Below, one piece after another: positions 1 to 10,210 of a stretch of 64,000 nucleotides of DNA. Source of the stretch: JAOPZW01 sp963789015 (GTDB lineage: Bacteria; Actinomycetota; Thermoleophilia; Solirubrobacterales; Solirubrobacteraceae); contig CAWBIU010000004.1 in NCBI GenBank assembly GCA_963789015.1, positions 620,001 to 684,000 of the forward strand, read 5' to 3'. Positions within the stretch are counted from its first letter, which is position 1, and the number at the start of each line of letters is the position of its first letter. The position numbers and the translations under genes are program-made. The notes beneath the pieces are model-generated. The model worked only from the letters and a program-made list of their open reading frames with translations, made no database searches and was not told the origin of the DNA.

Positions 1-203
1 TCCGGCCACTGGCCGCCGCGGGCGCGCAGCGTCACCTTGCCCGGCCGTGGCCGCCAGTCGGCGAGGTCCTGCGCGAAGCGCTCGTCGCCCGCGAACTCGC
101 GCAGGCAGCGCACCGCGGCCGCGCCGGCGTGCTCGCCGCCCTCGGCGATCGTGCGCAGCGCGCCGCGCCGCACGACGAGGAACATCCGCAGCGGATCGTC
201 CAC
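1..203 (-). CDS. PTH2-type aminoacyl-tRNA hydrolase, 3' end outside window
   Basis: Read on the minus strand, this gives DDPLRMFLVVRRGALRTIAE near the start and GKVTLRARGGQWP at the window edge. Both match the beginning and the first third of the PTH2 (peptidyl-tRNA hydrolase 2) fold, in which a hydrophobic first strand is followed by a basic residue pair and a K-V-x-L-R-x-R strand. PTH2 enzymes free tRNA from stalled peptidyl-tRNA in the cytoplasm. The GTG at 203 is the proposed start; an ATG at 185 inside the first strand would remove conserved residues. About 67 residues are visible and the C-terminal catalytic half lies beyond position 1. Family assignment rests on motif resemblance only. 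Confidence 0.5.
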   Translation of the reverse strand, partial: MDDPLRMFLVVRRGALRTIAEGGEHAGAAAVRCLREFAGDERFAQDLADWRPRPGKVTLRARGGQWP

Positions 204-266
204 GGCCCGGGATGATGCCCTGACGCCCTCCGCCGCGGGCCCGCGGGGTTCGGATAGCGTCCCTCC

Positions 267-2147
267 ATGGGTGCCCGCCGCCGGATCTGCCGGGTCGCCG
301 CCGTCGCCCTGGTGGGGCTGCTCGCGCCCGTCGCGGGCGCCGGCGCGGCGTCGACCGACTCCGAGGCGCCCGCGACGGCGCCGCCGCACTGGCTGCCGCC
401 CGAGGCGTGGGTCTACAACCACTGGATCCCCTACGACGAGGGGCGCCTGTACCGGCTGCTGCGCATCACCCGCTCGGACCTCTGGCAGCAGCTGCGCGAC
501 GACCGCCGCAACGTCGCCGGCCTCGCGCGGCGGCGCGGCTGGCGCAGCATGGACCGTCTCGCCGGCGCGCTCGTCGCCCCGTGGCGCGGCGAGGTGTCCG
601 CGGGCCGGCTGGCGATCCTGCGCTCGCGCGCGCGGCGCACGCTGACCCAGGGGCACATGGCCCAGCACCTGTTCTTCCACTCGCTGCACCAGTTCGCGAT
701 CGCCAGCGAGGCGCCCGACATCTTCGGCGTGACGGACGCGCGCTTCCGCGCCCTGCGCCGCGAGCGCGAGCTCAGCCCGCTGACCATCGCGCGCCTGCAC
801 GGCCGCTCGCCGGCGCGCGTCGAGGCGCTGTCGATCGGCGTCCTGCGCGGCCAGGCGCGCACCGGCGTCCGCGGCCAGGCAACGACGCCGCGCCAGGCGC
901 AGCTGCTCCTGCGCCGGCAGATCTCCCAGCTCCCCCGCTGGCTCGCCCAGGCGCGGTACAACGGCCCGCCGATCACGCACGCGGGCAAGCTCGTGACGCT
1001 CCCGCGCGACTACGCGAGCAACCCGTCGCTGTCGGCCGACGGCGGCCATGTGGTCTTCGAGGCCTACCGCCAGAAGCTCCCCCAGGCGCTGAAGCTCGGG
1101 GAGATCGCCGTCATGTCGCACGCCCTGCGCCGCCCGTCGGGCTCGGCGCTCGTGAGCAACGCGCACCCGGCCGACCATCGCGGCGTGCGCCCGGCTTCTG
1201 CCTACAACGCGACGACCTCGGGCGACGGGCGCCTCGTGGCCTACGAGTCCGCCGCGGGCAACGCGAACTTCGCCAAGCGCTACGGGCGCATCGACGTCCT
1301 GCTCTGCGACCTGCGCACCGGGCGCACGGTGCGCGTCCACGACCCGCCGGTCGGCGCCGATCGCTCGCAGTCGTCCTACAACCCGGTGCTCTCGGCGGAC
1401 GGGCGCGCGGTCGCCTTCCAGGCGGTGCGCGACAGCGGGCGCGCCGAGGTCCTCGTCCGCGACCTGCGCCGCCGCACGACTGCGCTGGCCAGCCAGGGCC
1501 TGCCCGCCGTGCCGCGCGGCGCGGTGACGTCGATCTACGAGCCCGCGCTGTCCGGCGACGCCCGGCTGGCCGCGTTCACGGTGACCACCGTGCCGGAGCG
1601 CGGCGGGTTGCGAGCGACGTCATCGCGCGTGTACGTGCGCGACCTCCGCGCGCGCACGACGCGCGCGATCAGCCCGGCCGCCGCCGGCTTCGCCTCCAAC
1701 CCCGCGCTGTCGCGCGACGGGAGCACGATCGCCTTCACGGCCACCGCGCGCGGCGCGCGGATGCCGCGCCTGTTCGTCGGCGACGTGCGCACGGGGCGCA
1801 CGCGCGCGGTGACGGGGGCCGACGAGGGCGCGATCATCGATCCGCAGCTGTCCGCCGACGGGCGCGTCGTCGCCTATTCGGCCATCCGCGGCGACGCGAG
1901 CCGCGTCATGGTCCGCCGGCTGGACCGCGGCGGCCCGGCGCAGGTCGCCAGCCGCGCGAGCGGCGCCCGCGGCGCGCTCGCCCGCGGCGCGGCCGGCGAC
2001 CCCGCGCTGGCCGCCGACGGGGGCGCCGTGGCGTTCGCCTCCGACGCCCCGAACCTGACCCGCGCCAAGGCCGACCGCACGCGCGGCGTCTTCGTGCGCG
2101 ATCTCGCCACGCAGACGACGACGCTCGTCAGCGGCCGGTCGCGATGA
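267..2147 (+). CDS. Secreted PD40/TolB-like beta-propeller protein
   Basis: 626 residues. Residues 1-28 form a Sec signal peptide (basic start, Leu/Val core, GAGAAS cleavage region). Residues about 40-215 are a basic, helical domain with no family I recognise. From about residue 240 there are at least six PD40/WD40-like blades marked by S-N-P-x-L-S-x-D-G motifs (SNPSLSADG, YNPVLSADGR, SNPALSRDGS, IDPQLSADGR, GDPALAADGG), as in TolB-type propellers. Such domains usually bind proteins or cell-wall ligands. The stop overlaps the ATG of the next gene (ATGA), so the cupredoxin is probably co-translated. The specific role is unknown. Confidence 0.8.
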   Translation: MGARRRICRVAAVALVGLLAPVAGAGAASTDSEAPATAPPHWLPPEAWVYNHWIPYDEGRLYRLLRITRSDLWQQLRDDRRNVAGLARRRGWRSMDRLAGALVAPWRGEVSAGRLAILRSRARRTLTQGHMAQHLFFHSLHQFAIASEAPDIFGVTDARFRALRRERELSPLTIARLHGRSPARVEALSIGVLRGQARTGVRGQATTPRQAQLLLRRQISQLPRWLAQARYNGPPITHAGKLVTLPRDYASNPSLSADGGHVVFEAYRQKLPQALKLGEIAVMSHALRRPSGSALVSNAHPADHRGVRPASAYNATTSGDGRLVAYESAAGNANFAKRYGRIDVLLCDLRTGRTVRVHDPPVGADRSQSSYNPVLSADGRAVAFQAVRDSGRAEVLVRDLRRRTTALASQGLPAVPRGAVTSIYEPALSGDARLAAFTVTTVPERGGLRATSSRVYVRDLRARTTRAISPAAAGFASNPALSRDGSTIAFTATARGARMPRLFVGDVRTGRTRAVTGADEGAIIDPQLSADGRVVAYSAIRGDASRVMVRRLDRGGPAQVASRASGARGALARGAAGDPALAADGGAVAFASDAPNLTRAKADRTRGVFVRDLATQTTTLVSGRSR

Positions 2148-2491
2148 GCGCACGGCGCGTCGCCGCGGGCGCCGTGGCGCTCGTGCTGCTCGCCGCCGCG
2201 CCGGTCGCGGCCGCCGACCGCACGGTGACGATCCGCGACAACGAGTTCGTCCGGGCGGGCACGGCGCGTCCGCGCCTCGTCGTGCCCTCGGGCACGGTCG
2301 TGACGTGGCGCTGGGCGAGCGTGCAGTCGCACAACGTCACCGTGCGCTCGGGGCCGCAGCGCTTCGCCTCCCCCACGAAGTCCTCGGGCGCCTTCCGCCG
2401 GCGCCTCGTGCGCGCGGGGACCTACCGGCTCGGCTGCACGCTGCACGCGCCGGGAATGCGGATGACGATCGTCGTCAGGCGGCCGCGCTGA
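2144..2491 (+). CDS. Secreted plastocyanin-like cupredoxin
   Basis: 115 residues with an N-terminal signal peptide ending near VAAAD. The mature part follows the plastocyanin/azurin pattern: a T-V-x-I-x-D-N-x-F strand, VPSGTVVTWRW, then SHNVTVRSG (first copper His) and YRLGCTLHAPGMRMTI, which supplies the Cys-x-x-His-x-x-x-Met ligands. All four type 1 copper ligands are therefore visible. The protein probably carries electrons or copper outside the membrane. It starts inside the stop codon of the propeller gene (ATGA overlap), suggesting a two-gene operon, and its 3' end overlaps the convergent GNAT gene by 17 bp. Confidence 0.85.
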   Translation: MSARRVAAGAVALVLLAAAPVAAADRTVTIRDNEFVRAGTARPRLVVPSGTVVTWRWASVQSHNVTVRSGPQRFASPTKSSGAFRRRLVRAGTYRLGCTLHAPGMRMTIVVRRPR

Positions 2492-2975
2492 CCGCGAGCG
2501 GCAGCTCGAGCTCGAGCCCGCCCGGCCCCGCGGCCCTCACGGTGAAGCCGAGCTCGCGCAGCAGACGGCGCGCCGGGCGGTTGCCCGCCAGCGTCGTCGC
2601 CCGCAGGAGGCCGATCCCGTTGCGGCGGGCGTGCGCGACGACGCGGCGGGCGAGCTCGGTGCCGACGCCGCAGCCCTGCCAGGCGTCGGCGACGGCGATC
2701 GCGATGTCGGCGGCGTTCGACTCGCCGGGGGCGCAGGCGTAGCGCGCGACGCCGGCGAAGCGCCCGCCGGCGTCGACGGCGACGACCGCCTCGTGACGGC
2801 GGTGGTCGACGTCGGTGAAGTAGGCCAGCTCGCGGTCGCTGAGGTGCGGCTTGGCGGCGTGGAAGCGCAGCCGCCGCGAGCGCTCGCTCAGGCGCTCGAA
2901 GAGGTCGGCCAGGGCGGCCTGGTCGGTGGCCGCGATCGCGCGGTACGAAAGGCAGGGCGAGGGACCGCACGGCAT
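2475..2975 (-). CDS. GNAT family N-acetyltransferase
   Basis: 166 residues, one GNAT domain. The acetyl-CoA binding motif A is visible as VADAWQGCGVGTELARRVV (Q/R-x-x-G-x-G/A form), preceded by the beta-4 strand NAADIAIAV and followed by GIGLLRATTLAGNRPARRLL, the usual second half of the fold. The N-terminal segment (LFERLSERSRRLRFH, LAYFTDVDHRRHEAVVAVD) is the type often found in GNAT domains attached to protein lysine acetyltransferases (Pat), but no cyclic-nucleotide domain is present here. ATG 2975 follows GGTGGCGGT, a reasonable ribosome site. Substrate unknown. Confidence 0.85.
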   Translation of the reverse strand: MPCGPSPCLSYRAIAATDQAALADLFERLSERSRRLRFHAAKPHLSDRELAYFTDVDHRRHEAVVAVDAGGRFAGVARYACAPGESNAADIAIAVADAWQGCGVGTELARRVVAHARRNGIGLLRATTLAGNRPARRLLRELGFTVRAAGPGGLELELPLAVSAAA

Positions 2976-3054
2976 ACCGCCACCGTCCCATCCGAGCGCC
3001 GGCGCGCCAAGCGAGCTGCCAACCGTCGAGGGGTGCGGGCGCCCGTACCCCGGG

Positions 3055-3987
3055 TCAGGCCGCGGCCATGGCGACGACCGCGCCGAGATCGAGCCCGGTG
3101 TCCTCCCAGCGCTCGCCGCCGTCGGCGCCTGCCAGCAGCCGCCCGTCGGACATCGCGGCGAGCAGTTCGCCGCCGGCCATCGCGAGCGCGTAGGGCATCG
3201 CCTCGGAGGGCAGCGGCAGCCTCCCCCACCCCTTGTCCCAGCGGTACAGGCGCCCACGCGCCGAGGCACCGCGGTGGGCCGCGCCCGGGCCCGAGGCGGC
3301 GGACACGTACCAGCGCTCGGGGTCTGCGGGATCGACCGCCGCGGCCCAGCAGTAGCGCAGGTCGCGCCCGGTCTCGGCGCCCTCCCACGTGCGCCCGCCG
3401 TCGCGACTGACGGCAGCGCCGTCACCCGCCGCCTGGTAGGCGCGACCCGGCGCCGACGGGTGCCACGCGAGCTCGTGGGCGTCGAGCCGCGCGCCCGGGC
3501 GATGGTCGGAGAACGTCTCGCCGCCGTCCTCGGAGAGCATCACGCCGCCGAGCTCGATGCCGACGAGCAGCCGCGCGGCGTCGTGCGGGTCCGGGGCGAT
3601 CCAGCGGACGTGGTGCGTCCACGGGCGCGGCGGGAAGCTCCAGCGCTCGCGCGACGGGATCGCCTGCAGTGCCTCGAGCTCGCGCCACGGGCCGCCGTCG
3701 CGGGCGGCGAACAGCCGGCTCGGCTCGGTCCCCGCGTACAGCGCGCCGTCGGCCGCGCCGATCGACACCGAGAAGACGTCCGGCGCGGGCAGCGCCACCT
3801 CCTCCCAGCGCGATCCGCCGTCGTCGCTGACCAGCAGGCCGCTGTCGCGTGTGCCGGCGAGGACGCGGTCGCCGCGGACGGCCACGCACTGTGCGCCGGC
3901 GCCGTCGAGCAAGGGCTCTGCGGCCCACGACCGGCCGTCGCGCCGCACGCGGATCAGGCGCTCGCGGGTGCAGACGAAGACGGCCAC
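3055..3987 (-). CDS. BNR/Asp-box beta-propeller protein (sialidase-like fold)
   Basis: 310 residues with four Asp-box motifs (S-x-D-x-G-x-x-W/F): SDDGGSRWEE, SEDGGETFSD, SRDGGRTWEG and DGGERWED. These are typical of the BNR/VPS10-type propellers annotated as exo-alpha-sialidase or WD40/YVTN/BNR-like proteins. No signal peptide is seen, and the Arg triad and Tyr/Glu pair of true sialidases are not evident, so enzymatic activity should not be assumed. The start is GTG 3987, preceded by a GAGGG stretch. It stands alone, between the GNAT gene and the divergent CNNM transporter. Confidence 0.7.
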   Translation of the reverse strand: MAVFVCTRERLIRVRRDGRSWAAEPLLDGAGAQCVAVRGDRVLAGTRDSGLLVSDDGGSRWEEVALPAPDVFSVSIGAADGALYAGTEPSRLFAARDGGPWRELEALQAIPSRERWSFPPRPWTHHVRWIAPDPHDAARLLVGIELGGVMLSEDGGETFSDHRPGARLDAHELAWHPSAPGRAYQAAGDGAAVSRDGGRTWEGAETGRDLRYCWAAAVDPADPERWYVSAASGPGAAHRGASARGRLYRWDKGWGRLPLPSEAMPYALAMAGGELLAAMSDGRLLAGADGGERWEDTGLDLGAVVAMAAA

Positions 3988-4116
3988 CCTCGACAGGATC
4001 GCAGGCGCCCGGGTCGGGCCGCGGGCGCGGACGCGAACCGCGGCCCGGGGTCACCGCCTTGCCGCCGACGCGCCACTAGCATGCGCGGCGGTGTTCGGGC
4101 CCTCGCCCGCCGCGGC

Positions 4117-5403
4117 ATGACCGACGCGCTCCGCGTCCTGCTGGTGCTGGCGCTGATCGGCGCCAACGCGTTCTTCGTCATCGGCGAGTACGCGATCGTC
4201 ACCGTCCGGCGCTCGACGCTGGCGAAGTACCGCGGTCGCGGCGCCGATGCGGCAAGGCGCCTCCTCGACGATCCGGTCCGGGTCATCTCGACGGTCCAGG
4301 TCGGGATCACCGCGCTGGGGATCGTCACCGGCGCCGTGTCCGAGCCCGTGGTCAGCAGCATGCTCGGAGACAGCGTCCCGCGCAGCGTCAGCTTCGTGCT
4401 CGCCTTCGCCATCGTCACGTACCTCAGCGTCGTGCTCGGGGAGCTCGTCCCCAAGGCGCTCGCCCTGGACCGTGCGGCCTCGCTCGCCGTCAAGGTCGCC
4501 CGGCCGATCGAGTTCATCGGGATCGTCCTGCGGCCGATCGTCTGGCTGCTGGAGAAGTCCGCGAGCCTGATCCTGCGCCCGTTCGGGATCCACGACGTCG
4601 TCGCGGGCGAGACGATCACCAGCCCCGCCGAGCTGCGCGCGCTCGTCGACGAGGCCGAGAGCACGGGCGTGATCCCGCTCGCCCAGGAGGAGCTGCTCCA
4701 CAACGTCTTCGACTTCGTCGACCGCGAGGCGCGCGACATCATGATCCCGGCGCCCGACGTCGCCTGGCTCGACGCGTCGATGGACCCCGGCTCCGCGCTC
4801 GACCAGGCGCTGGAGACGGCGCACAGCCGCCTGCCCGTCGGCCGCGGCAGCCTGGACCGGGTCGCCGGCGTCGTCCACCTGCGCGACCTGATCGGGGCCG
4901 TGCGCGCGGGCGGGCCCGAGACGATCGAGCCGATCGCGCGGCCGACGGTGCTCGTCCCCGAGACCAAGGACGTGGGCGCGCTGCTGCGCGACCTGCGCGA
5001 GGAGCACGTCTCGATGGCCATCGTCATCGACGAGTACGGCGCCACCGCCGGGCTCGTGACGATGGAGGACATCGTCGAGGAGATCGTCGGCGAGATCCAG
5101 GACGAGTACGACCTGCCCGACGACACGATCACGTGGGTCGACGATCACACCGCCGAGGTCGCCGGCTCGCTGACCATCGACGACTTCAACGAGATGACCG
5201 GGGTGCACCTCGAGCAGGAGGGCGTGCGGACGATGGCCGGCCTCGTGTTCGCGCGCCTCGGACGGCGCCCGTCGCTGCGCGACGAGGTCGAGGTCGACGG
5301 CCTCGAGCTGCGCCCGGCGGCGATCAGCGGCGCGCGCATCACGCGCCTGGTCGTGACGCTGCCCGAGGGCCGGGGACCGGCCCGTCCGGCCCCCGGCGCC
5401 TGA
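4117..5403 (+). CDS. CNNM/CorC (HlyC) family membrane protein with CBS pair
   Basis: 428 residues. Residues about 1-190 are a CNNM/DUF21 membrane domain with about four hydrophobic segments (opening LLVLALIGANAFFVIGEYAI, later VQVGITALGIVTGAVSEPVV and a long VSFVLAFAIVTYLSVVLGEL helix). Two CBS domains follow (DIMIPAPDVAWLD; VSMAIVIDEYGATAGLVTME, a strongly conserved CorC signature), then a C-terminal CorC_HlyC/transporter-associated domain (VAGSLTIDDFNEMTG ... RITRLVV). The family exports or regulates Mg2+/Co2+ and is often mislabelled hemolysin. I chose ATG 4117 because an upstream in-frame ATG at 4081 only adds a basic, poorly conserved leader. Confidence 0.9.
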   Translation: MTDALRVLLVLALIGANAFFVIGEYAIVTVRRSTLAKYRGRGADAARRLLDDPVRVISTVQVGITALGIVTGAVSEPVVSSMLGDSVPRSVSFVLAFAIVTYLSVVLGELVPKALALDRAASLAVKVARPIEFIGIVLRPIVWLLEKSASLILRPFGIHDVVAGETITSPAELRALVDEAESTGVIPLAQEELLHNVFDFVDREARDIMIPAPDVAWLDASMDPGSALDQALETAHSRLPVGRGSLDRVAGVVHLRDLIGAVRAGGPETIEPIARPTVLVPETKDVGALLRDLREEHVSMAIVIDEYGATAGLVTMEDIVEEIVGEIQDEYDLPDDTITWVDDHTAEVAGSLTIDDFNEMTGVHLEQEGVRTMAGLVFARLGRRPSLRDEVEVDGLELRPAAISGARITRLVVTLPEGRGPARPAPGA

Positions 5404-5421
5404 CCTCCCCCGCCCTGTCGC

Positions 5422-7398
<1,977 letters not shown>

Positions 7399-7488
7399 GC
7401 TTCCTCCCCGATCCCGATTTCCGGGGTGCCACCTACCCCGCCGGGGTCTTCGGCGAAACCGGCCGCCCTGTCAGGATGCTGCCGCCCG

Positions 7489-8377
7489 ATGCCCGACATG
7501 CGCGCCCTCACCGAGAGCCGTGCCACGCGCCCGGAAGCGATCGCGCAGGCCGCCGCCGCGCGCCGCCGCCCGGCCTCGCCGCTGGGGCCGGCCGGCCGCG
7601 TGCTCGTCGTCGCCGCCGACCACACCGCGCGCGGGATGCTCGGCGCGGGCGACCGCCCGGCGGCGATGGTCGACCGCGGCGACCTGCTCGACCGTCTGTG
7701 CCTCGCGCTCTCGCGGCCGGGCGTGACCGGCGTGCTCGGCACCCCGGACATCGTCGAGGACCTGCTGCTCCTCGGCGCCCTCGACGACCGCGCCGTGTTC
7801 GGCTCGATGAACCGCGGCGGCCTGCAGGGCGCCTCCTGGGAGATCGATGACCGCTTCACCGCCTACGACGCCGGGGCGATCGCGGCGATGGGCTACGAGG
7901 GCGGCAAGATGCTGCTGCGCATCGACCCGCAGGACCCGGCCACGGCGCCGACCCTCGAGGCCTGTGCGCACGCCGTCGGCGATCTGGCCGCGCGCGACCT
8001 CGTGGCGATGGTCGAGCCGTTCATGGCCGGCCGCGACGGCGGCCGCCTGCGCACCGACCTGAGCACGGAGGGCGCGATCCGCGCCTCGATGATCGCCGCC
8101 GCGCTCGGGCCGACGTCCGCGCGAACATGGCTCAAGGTCCCCGTCGTCGAGGACATGGAGCGCGTCGTCGGCGCCACCTCGCTGCCCACGGTGCTGCTCG
8201 GCGGCGAGGTCGCGCGCGACCAGGACACGACGTTCGCGCGCTGGCAGCGCGCGCTCGCAGGCGCCCGGCGCGATCGGCCTCGTCGTCGGCCGCTCGCTGC
8301 TCTACCCGCCCGGCGACGACGTCGCCGCGACCGTCGACGCCGCCGCGTCGCTGCTGCCGCGCGCGATCGCGACATGA
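7489..8377 (+). CDS. Cgl0159-type (beta/alpha)8 aldolase, one frame break
   Basis: About 295 residues when read across a break. The opening (VLVVAADHTARGMLG, GVLGTPDIVEDLLLLGALDD, FGSMNRGGLQGASWEIDDRF, GGKMLLRIDPQDPATAPTLE, TWLKVPVVEDMERVVGATSL) matches the Cgl0159 family, TIM-barrel aldolase-like proteins found in actinobacterial inositol or sugar clusters. At about 8258-8265 the frame shifts by one base: removing one base of the GG there restores PGAIGLVVGRSLLYPPGDDV to the TGA at 8375-8377, exactly the conserved C-terminus. The uncorrected frame runs into Arg-rich noise. Length 889 nt equals a multiple of 3 plus 1, consistent with a single insertion. No partner genes adjoin it. Confidence 0.8.
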
Positions 8378-8428
8378 GCGTGCGAGGGCCCGACGGCCTG
8401 GGGTGCGGCTCGCGTCGCGGCCGGGGCG

Positions 8429-8581
8429 CTACGAGATGTCGCGCGTCGACAGGCGCGGGATGGCGCAGTTCTCGTCGTAGCACGCCTCGGCGACATCGCT
8501 GCGGCGATGGAAGTGCACGCCCGGGTCGGCGGGCGTGGCGGCCGCGACGAGGCGGCGCAGGGCGGTACGGAGAGCGGTCAT
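8429..8581 (-). CDS. Small conserved-looking hypothetical protein
   Basis: 50 residues beginning MTALRTALRRLVAAATPADP, then a VHFHRRSDVAEACYDENC segment and a basic C-terminus (IPRLSTRDIS). The His-x-His and two Cys about seven residues apart could bind a metal, but no known motif is satisfied. The amino acid makeup is unlike antisense noise and nothing is coded opposite it. The start at ATG 8581 has only a weak ribosome site. Function unknown. Confidence 0.45.
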   Translation of the reverse strand: MTALRTALRRLVAAATPADPGVHFHRRSDVAEACYDENCAIPRLSTRDIS

Positions 8582-8676
8582 GCGTTTCAACGTAGCCCGG
8601 CCCCGCCGCGCTTTCGCGAACGTGTGTGGCACCTCACGGATGCGACGGATCGCCGTGAGCGGGTAGGGCGCGCCCA

Positions 8677-8775
8677 ATGTTCCTGTTCTTCTCCAACCGG
8701 CTGGGCTGCCTGGGCTCGCTGCTCGTGTCGGCCGTGGTGACGCTCCTGCTCCTGCTGCTGCTCGGCGTGCTCTGA
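8677..8775 (+). CDS. 32-residue single-helix membrane peptide
   Basis: The sequence is MFLFFSNRLGCLGSLLVSAV followed by a Leu-rich helix that ends GVL. It is one transmembrane segment preceded by an S-N-R-L-G-C-L-G turn with one Cys. I recall similar short peptides opening with M-F-F-F-F-S-N-R-L-G in other high-GC actinobacteria, so it is probably a real conserved microprotein. It lies 24 bp before the GroES-like gene on the same strand and may share its transcript. Function unknown. Confidence 0.6.
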   Translation: MFLFFSNRLGCLGSLLVSAVVTLLLLLLLGVL

Positions 8776-8799
8776 CGCCGGGGCCGTATCGTCCGGCTG

Positions 8800-9117
8800 A
8801 TGCCCGACGCCCTGCGCCCGCTGTTCGACCAGGTGGTCATCAAGGAGCTCGAGCCCGACCGCATGCGCAAGTCGGGCCTGCTCGTCCCGCAGGGCACGCA
8901 CGACCTGCCGCCCAACGAGGGCATCGTGCTCGCCGTCGGCACCGGGCCGCCGGACCTGGCCGACTTCAAGATGCCCGTGCGCCCCGGCGACCACGTCGTC
9001 TTCCCGCGCTCGGCGGGCGTGTGGGTCGAGATCGACGACGAGCGGCTGCTCGTCTGCCGGGTCCGCGAGATCCTGGGGGTCATCGAGACGGCTCCCAAGC
9101 CCGACGGCCGCGGTTAG
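8800..9117 (+). CDS. GroES-like (Cpn10) co-chaperonin paralogue, without groEL
   Basis: 105 residues. LRPLFDQVVIKELEPDRMRKSGLLVP is the Cpn10 first strand, and GIVLAVGTGP, VRPGDHVVFPRSAGVWVEID and LLVCRVREILGVIE are the remaining conserved strands. The mobile loop region (SGLLVPQGTHDLPPNEG) replaces the usual G-G-I-V/L-P-x-x-A-x-E-K-P, ending in P-P-N-E-G rather than K-P-x-x-G, so GroEL docking may be altered. No groEL follows. Instead a 32-residue membrane peptide precedes it and a methyltransferase-family gene follows after 58 bp. It is likely a second, non-operonic Cpn10. Confidence 0.85.
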   Translation: MPDALRPLFDQVVIKELEPDRMRKSGLLVPQGTHDLPPNEGIVLAVGTGPPDLADFKMPVRPGDHVVFPRSAGVWVEIDDERLLVCRVREILGVIETAPKPDGRG

Positions 9118-9175
9118 AGATCCGCCGGGCGGCGGGCAATACTGGATCGGGCCGTCGAAACGAGAGGTGCCTGAC

Positions 9176-10207
9176 ATGAGCGAACTGCTGGAGCGACTCG
9201 AGCGCGGGCCGGTGATCTGCGCGGAGGGCTACCTGTTCGAGCTCGAGCGCCGCGGCTACATCCAGGCCGGCGGCTTCGTCCCCGAGGTGGTGCTCGAGCA
9301 CCCCGAGAAGGTGGCCGAGCTGCACCGCGAGTTCGTGCACGCGGGCTCGGACGTCGTCGAGGCGTTCACGTACTACGCGCACCGCGAGAAGCTGCGCGTC
9401 ATCGGGCGCGAGGACTCGCTGGAGGAGATCAATCGCCAGGCGCTGCGGATCGCCGGCGAGGTCGCGCGCGAGTCCGGCGCGCTGTTCGCCGGGGACGTGT
9501 GCAACACGAACGTCTGGAGCGGCCCGGAGTCCCGCGACGCCGTGCGCACGATGTTCGAGGAGCAGGTCGCCTGGGCGGCCGAGGCCGGCGTCGACTTCGT
9601 CATCGCCGAGACGTTCTCGTGGGTCGAAGAGGCGGTCACCGCCACCGAGGTGATCAAGGAGGCTGGGCTGCCCGCGGTGACGATGATCACCCCGCACAAG
9701 GACCCCTCCACGCGCGACGGCGCCGACCCCGTCGAGGCCTGCCGGCGCATGGAGGCGGCGGGCGCCGACGTCGTCGGCCTCAACTGCGCGCGCGGGCCGC
9801 GCACGATGCTGCCGCTGCTCGCCGAGGTGCGCGCCGCGGTCAGCGTGCCGGTCGCCGGACTGCCGGTGCCCTACCGCACCACCCCCGAGCAGCCGAGCAT
9901 GCAGTCGCTCGAGGACCCCGACGCCGTCGGCGAGCTGCCCGGCGGGCGGCCGTTCCCGACGGCGCTCGATCCGTTCACGTGCTCGCGCTACGAGATGGCC
10001 GACTTCGCCGTCGAGGCGCAGGCGCTCGACGTCGGGTTCATCGGCGTGTGCTGCGGCGCCGCGCCGCACCACATCCGCGCGATCGCCGAGGCGCTCGGCC
10101 GCACGCCGCCGGCCAGCCGCTACACGGCCGACATGTCCAAGCACTACATCCTCGGTACCGGCGGGCGGGTCACCGAGGCCAACCAGGGCTACGCCGAGCG
10201 GCTGTAG
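9176..10207 (+). CDS. Homocysteine S-methyltransferase family protein
   Basis: 343 residues, one zinc-dependent Pfam S-methyl_trans TIM barrel (BHMT/MetH-N type). The substrate-side start ICAEGYLFELERRGYI resembles D-G-x-x-G-T-x-L. The zinc Cys ligands are in place: Cys204 in VVGLNCARGP and Cys292-Cys293 in GVCCGAAPHHIRAIAE. The family moves a methyl group from a methylated donor (betaine, S-methylmethionine, a corrinoid or another) to homocysteine. ATG 9176 is chosen over GTG 9167 because GAGAGG at 9162-9167 is well spaced. The next gene starts 3 bp after the stop and fae follows it. The donor is unknown; the neighbours point to a methylated catabolite. Confidence 0.85.
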   Translation: MSELLERLERGPVICAEGYLFELERRGYIQAGGFVPEVVLEHPEKVAELHREFVHAGSDVVEAFTYYAHREKLRVIGREDSLEEINRQALRIAGEVARESGALFAGDVCNTNVWSGPESRDAVRTMFEEQVAWAAEAGVDFVIAETFSWVEEAVTATEVIKEAGLPAVTMITPHKDPSTRDGADPVEACRRMEAAGADVVGLNCARGPRTMLPLLAEVRAAVSVPVAGLPVPYRTTPEQPSMQSLEDPDAVGELPGGRPFPTALDPFTCSRYEMADFAVEAQALDVGFIGVCCGAAPHHIRAIAEALGRTPPASRYTADMSKHYILGTGGRVTEANQGYAERL

Positions 10208-10210
10208 GGC

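Noticed and set aside
37..645. Plus-strand frame across the left edge
   Set aside because: It overlaps the PTH2-like and propeller genes in other frames and is a low-complexity Ala/Arg/Pro translation.
8429..8581. Zinc-finger function for the 50-residue protein
   Set aside because: The His and Cys spacing fits no recognised zinc motif, so only the open frame is reported.
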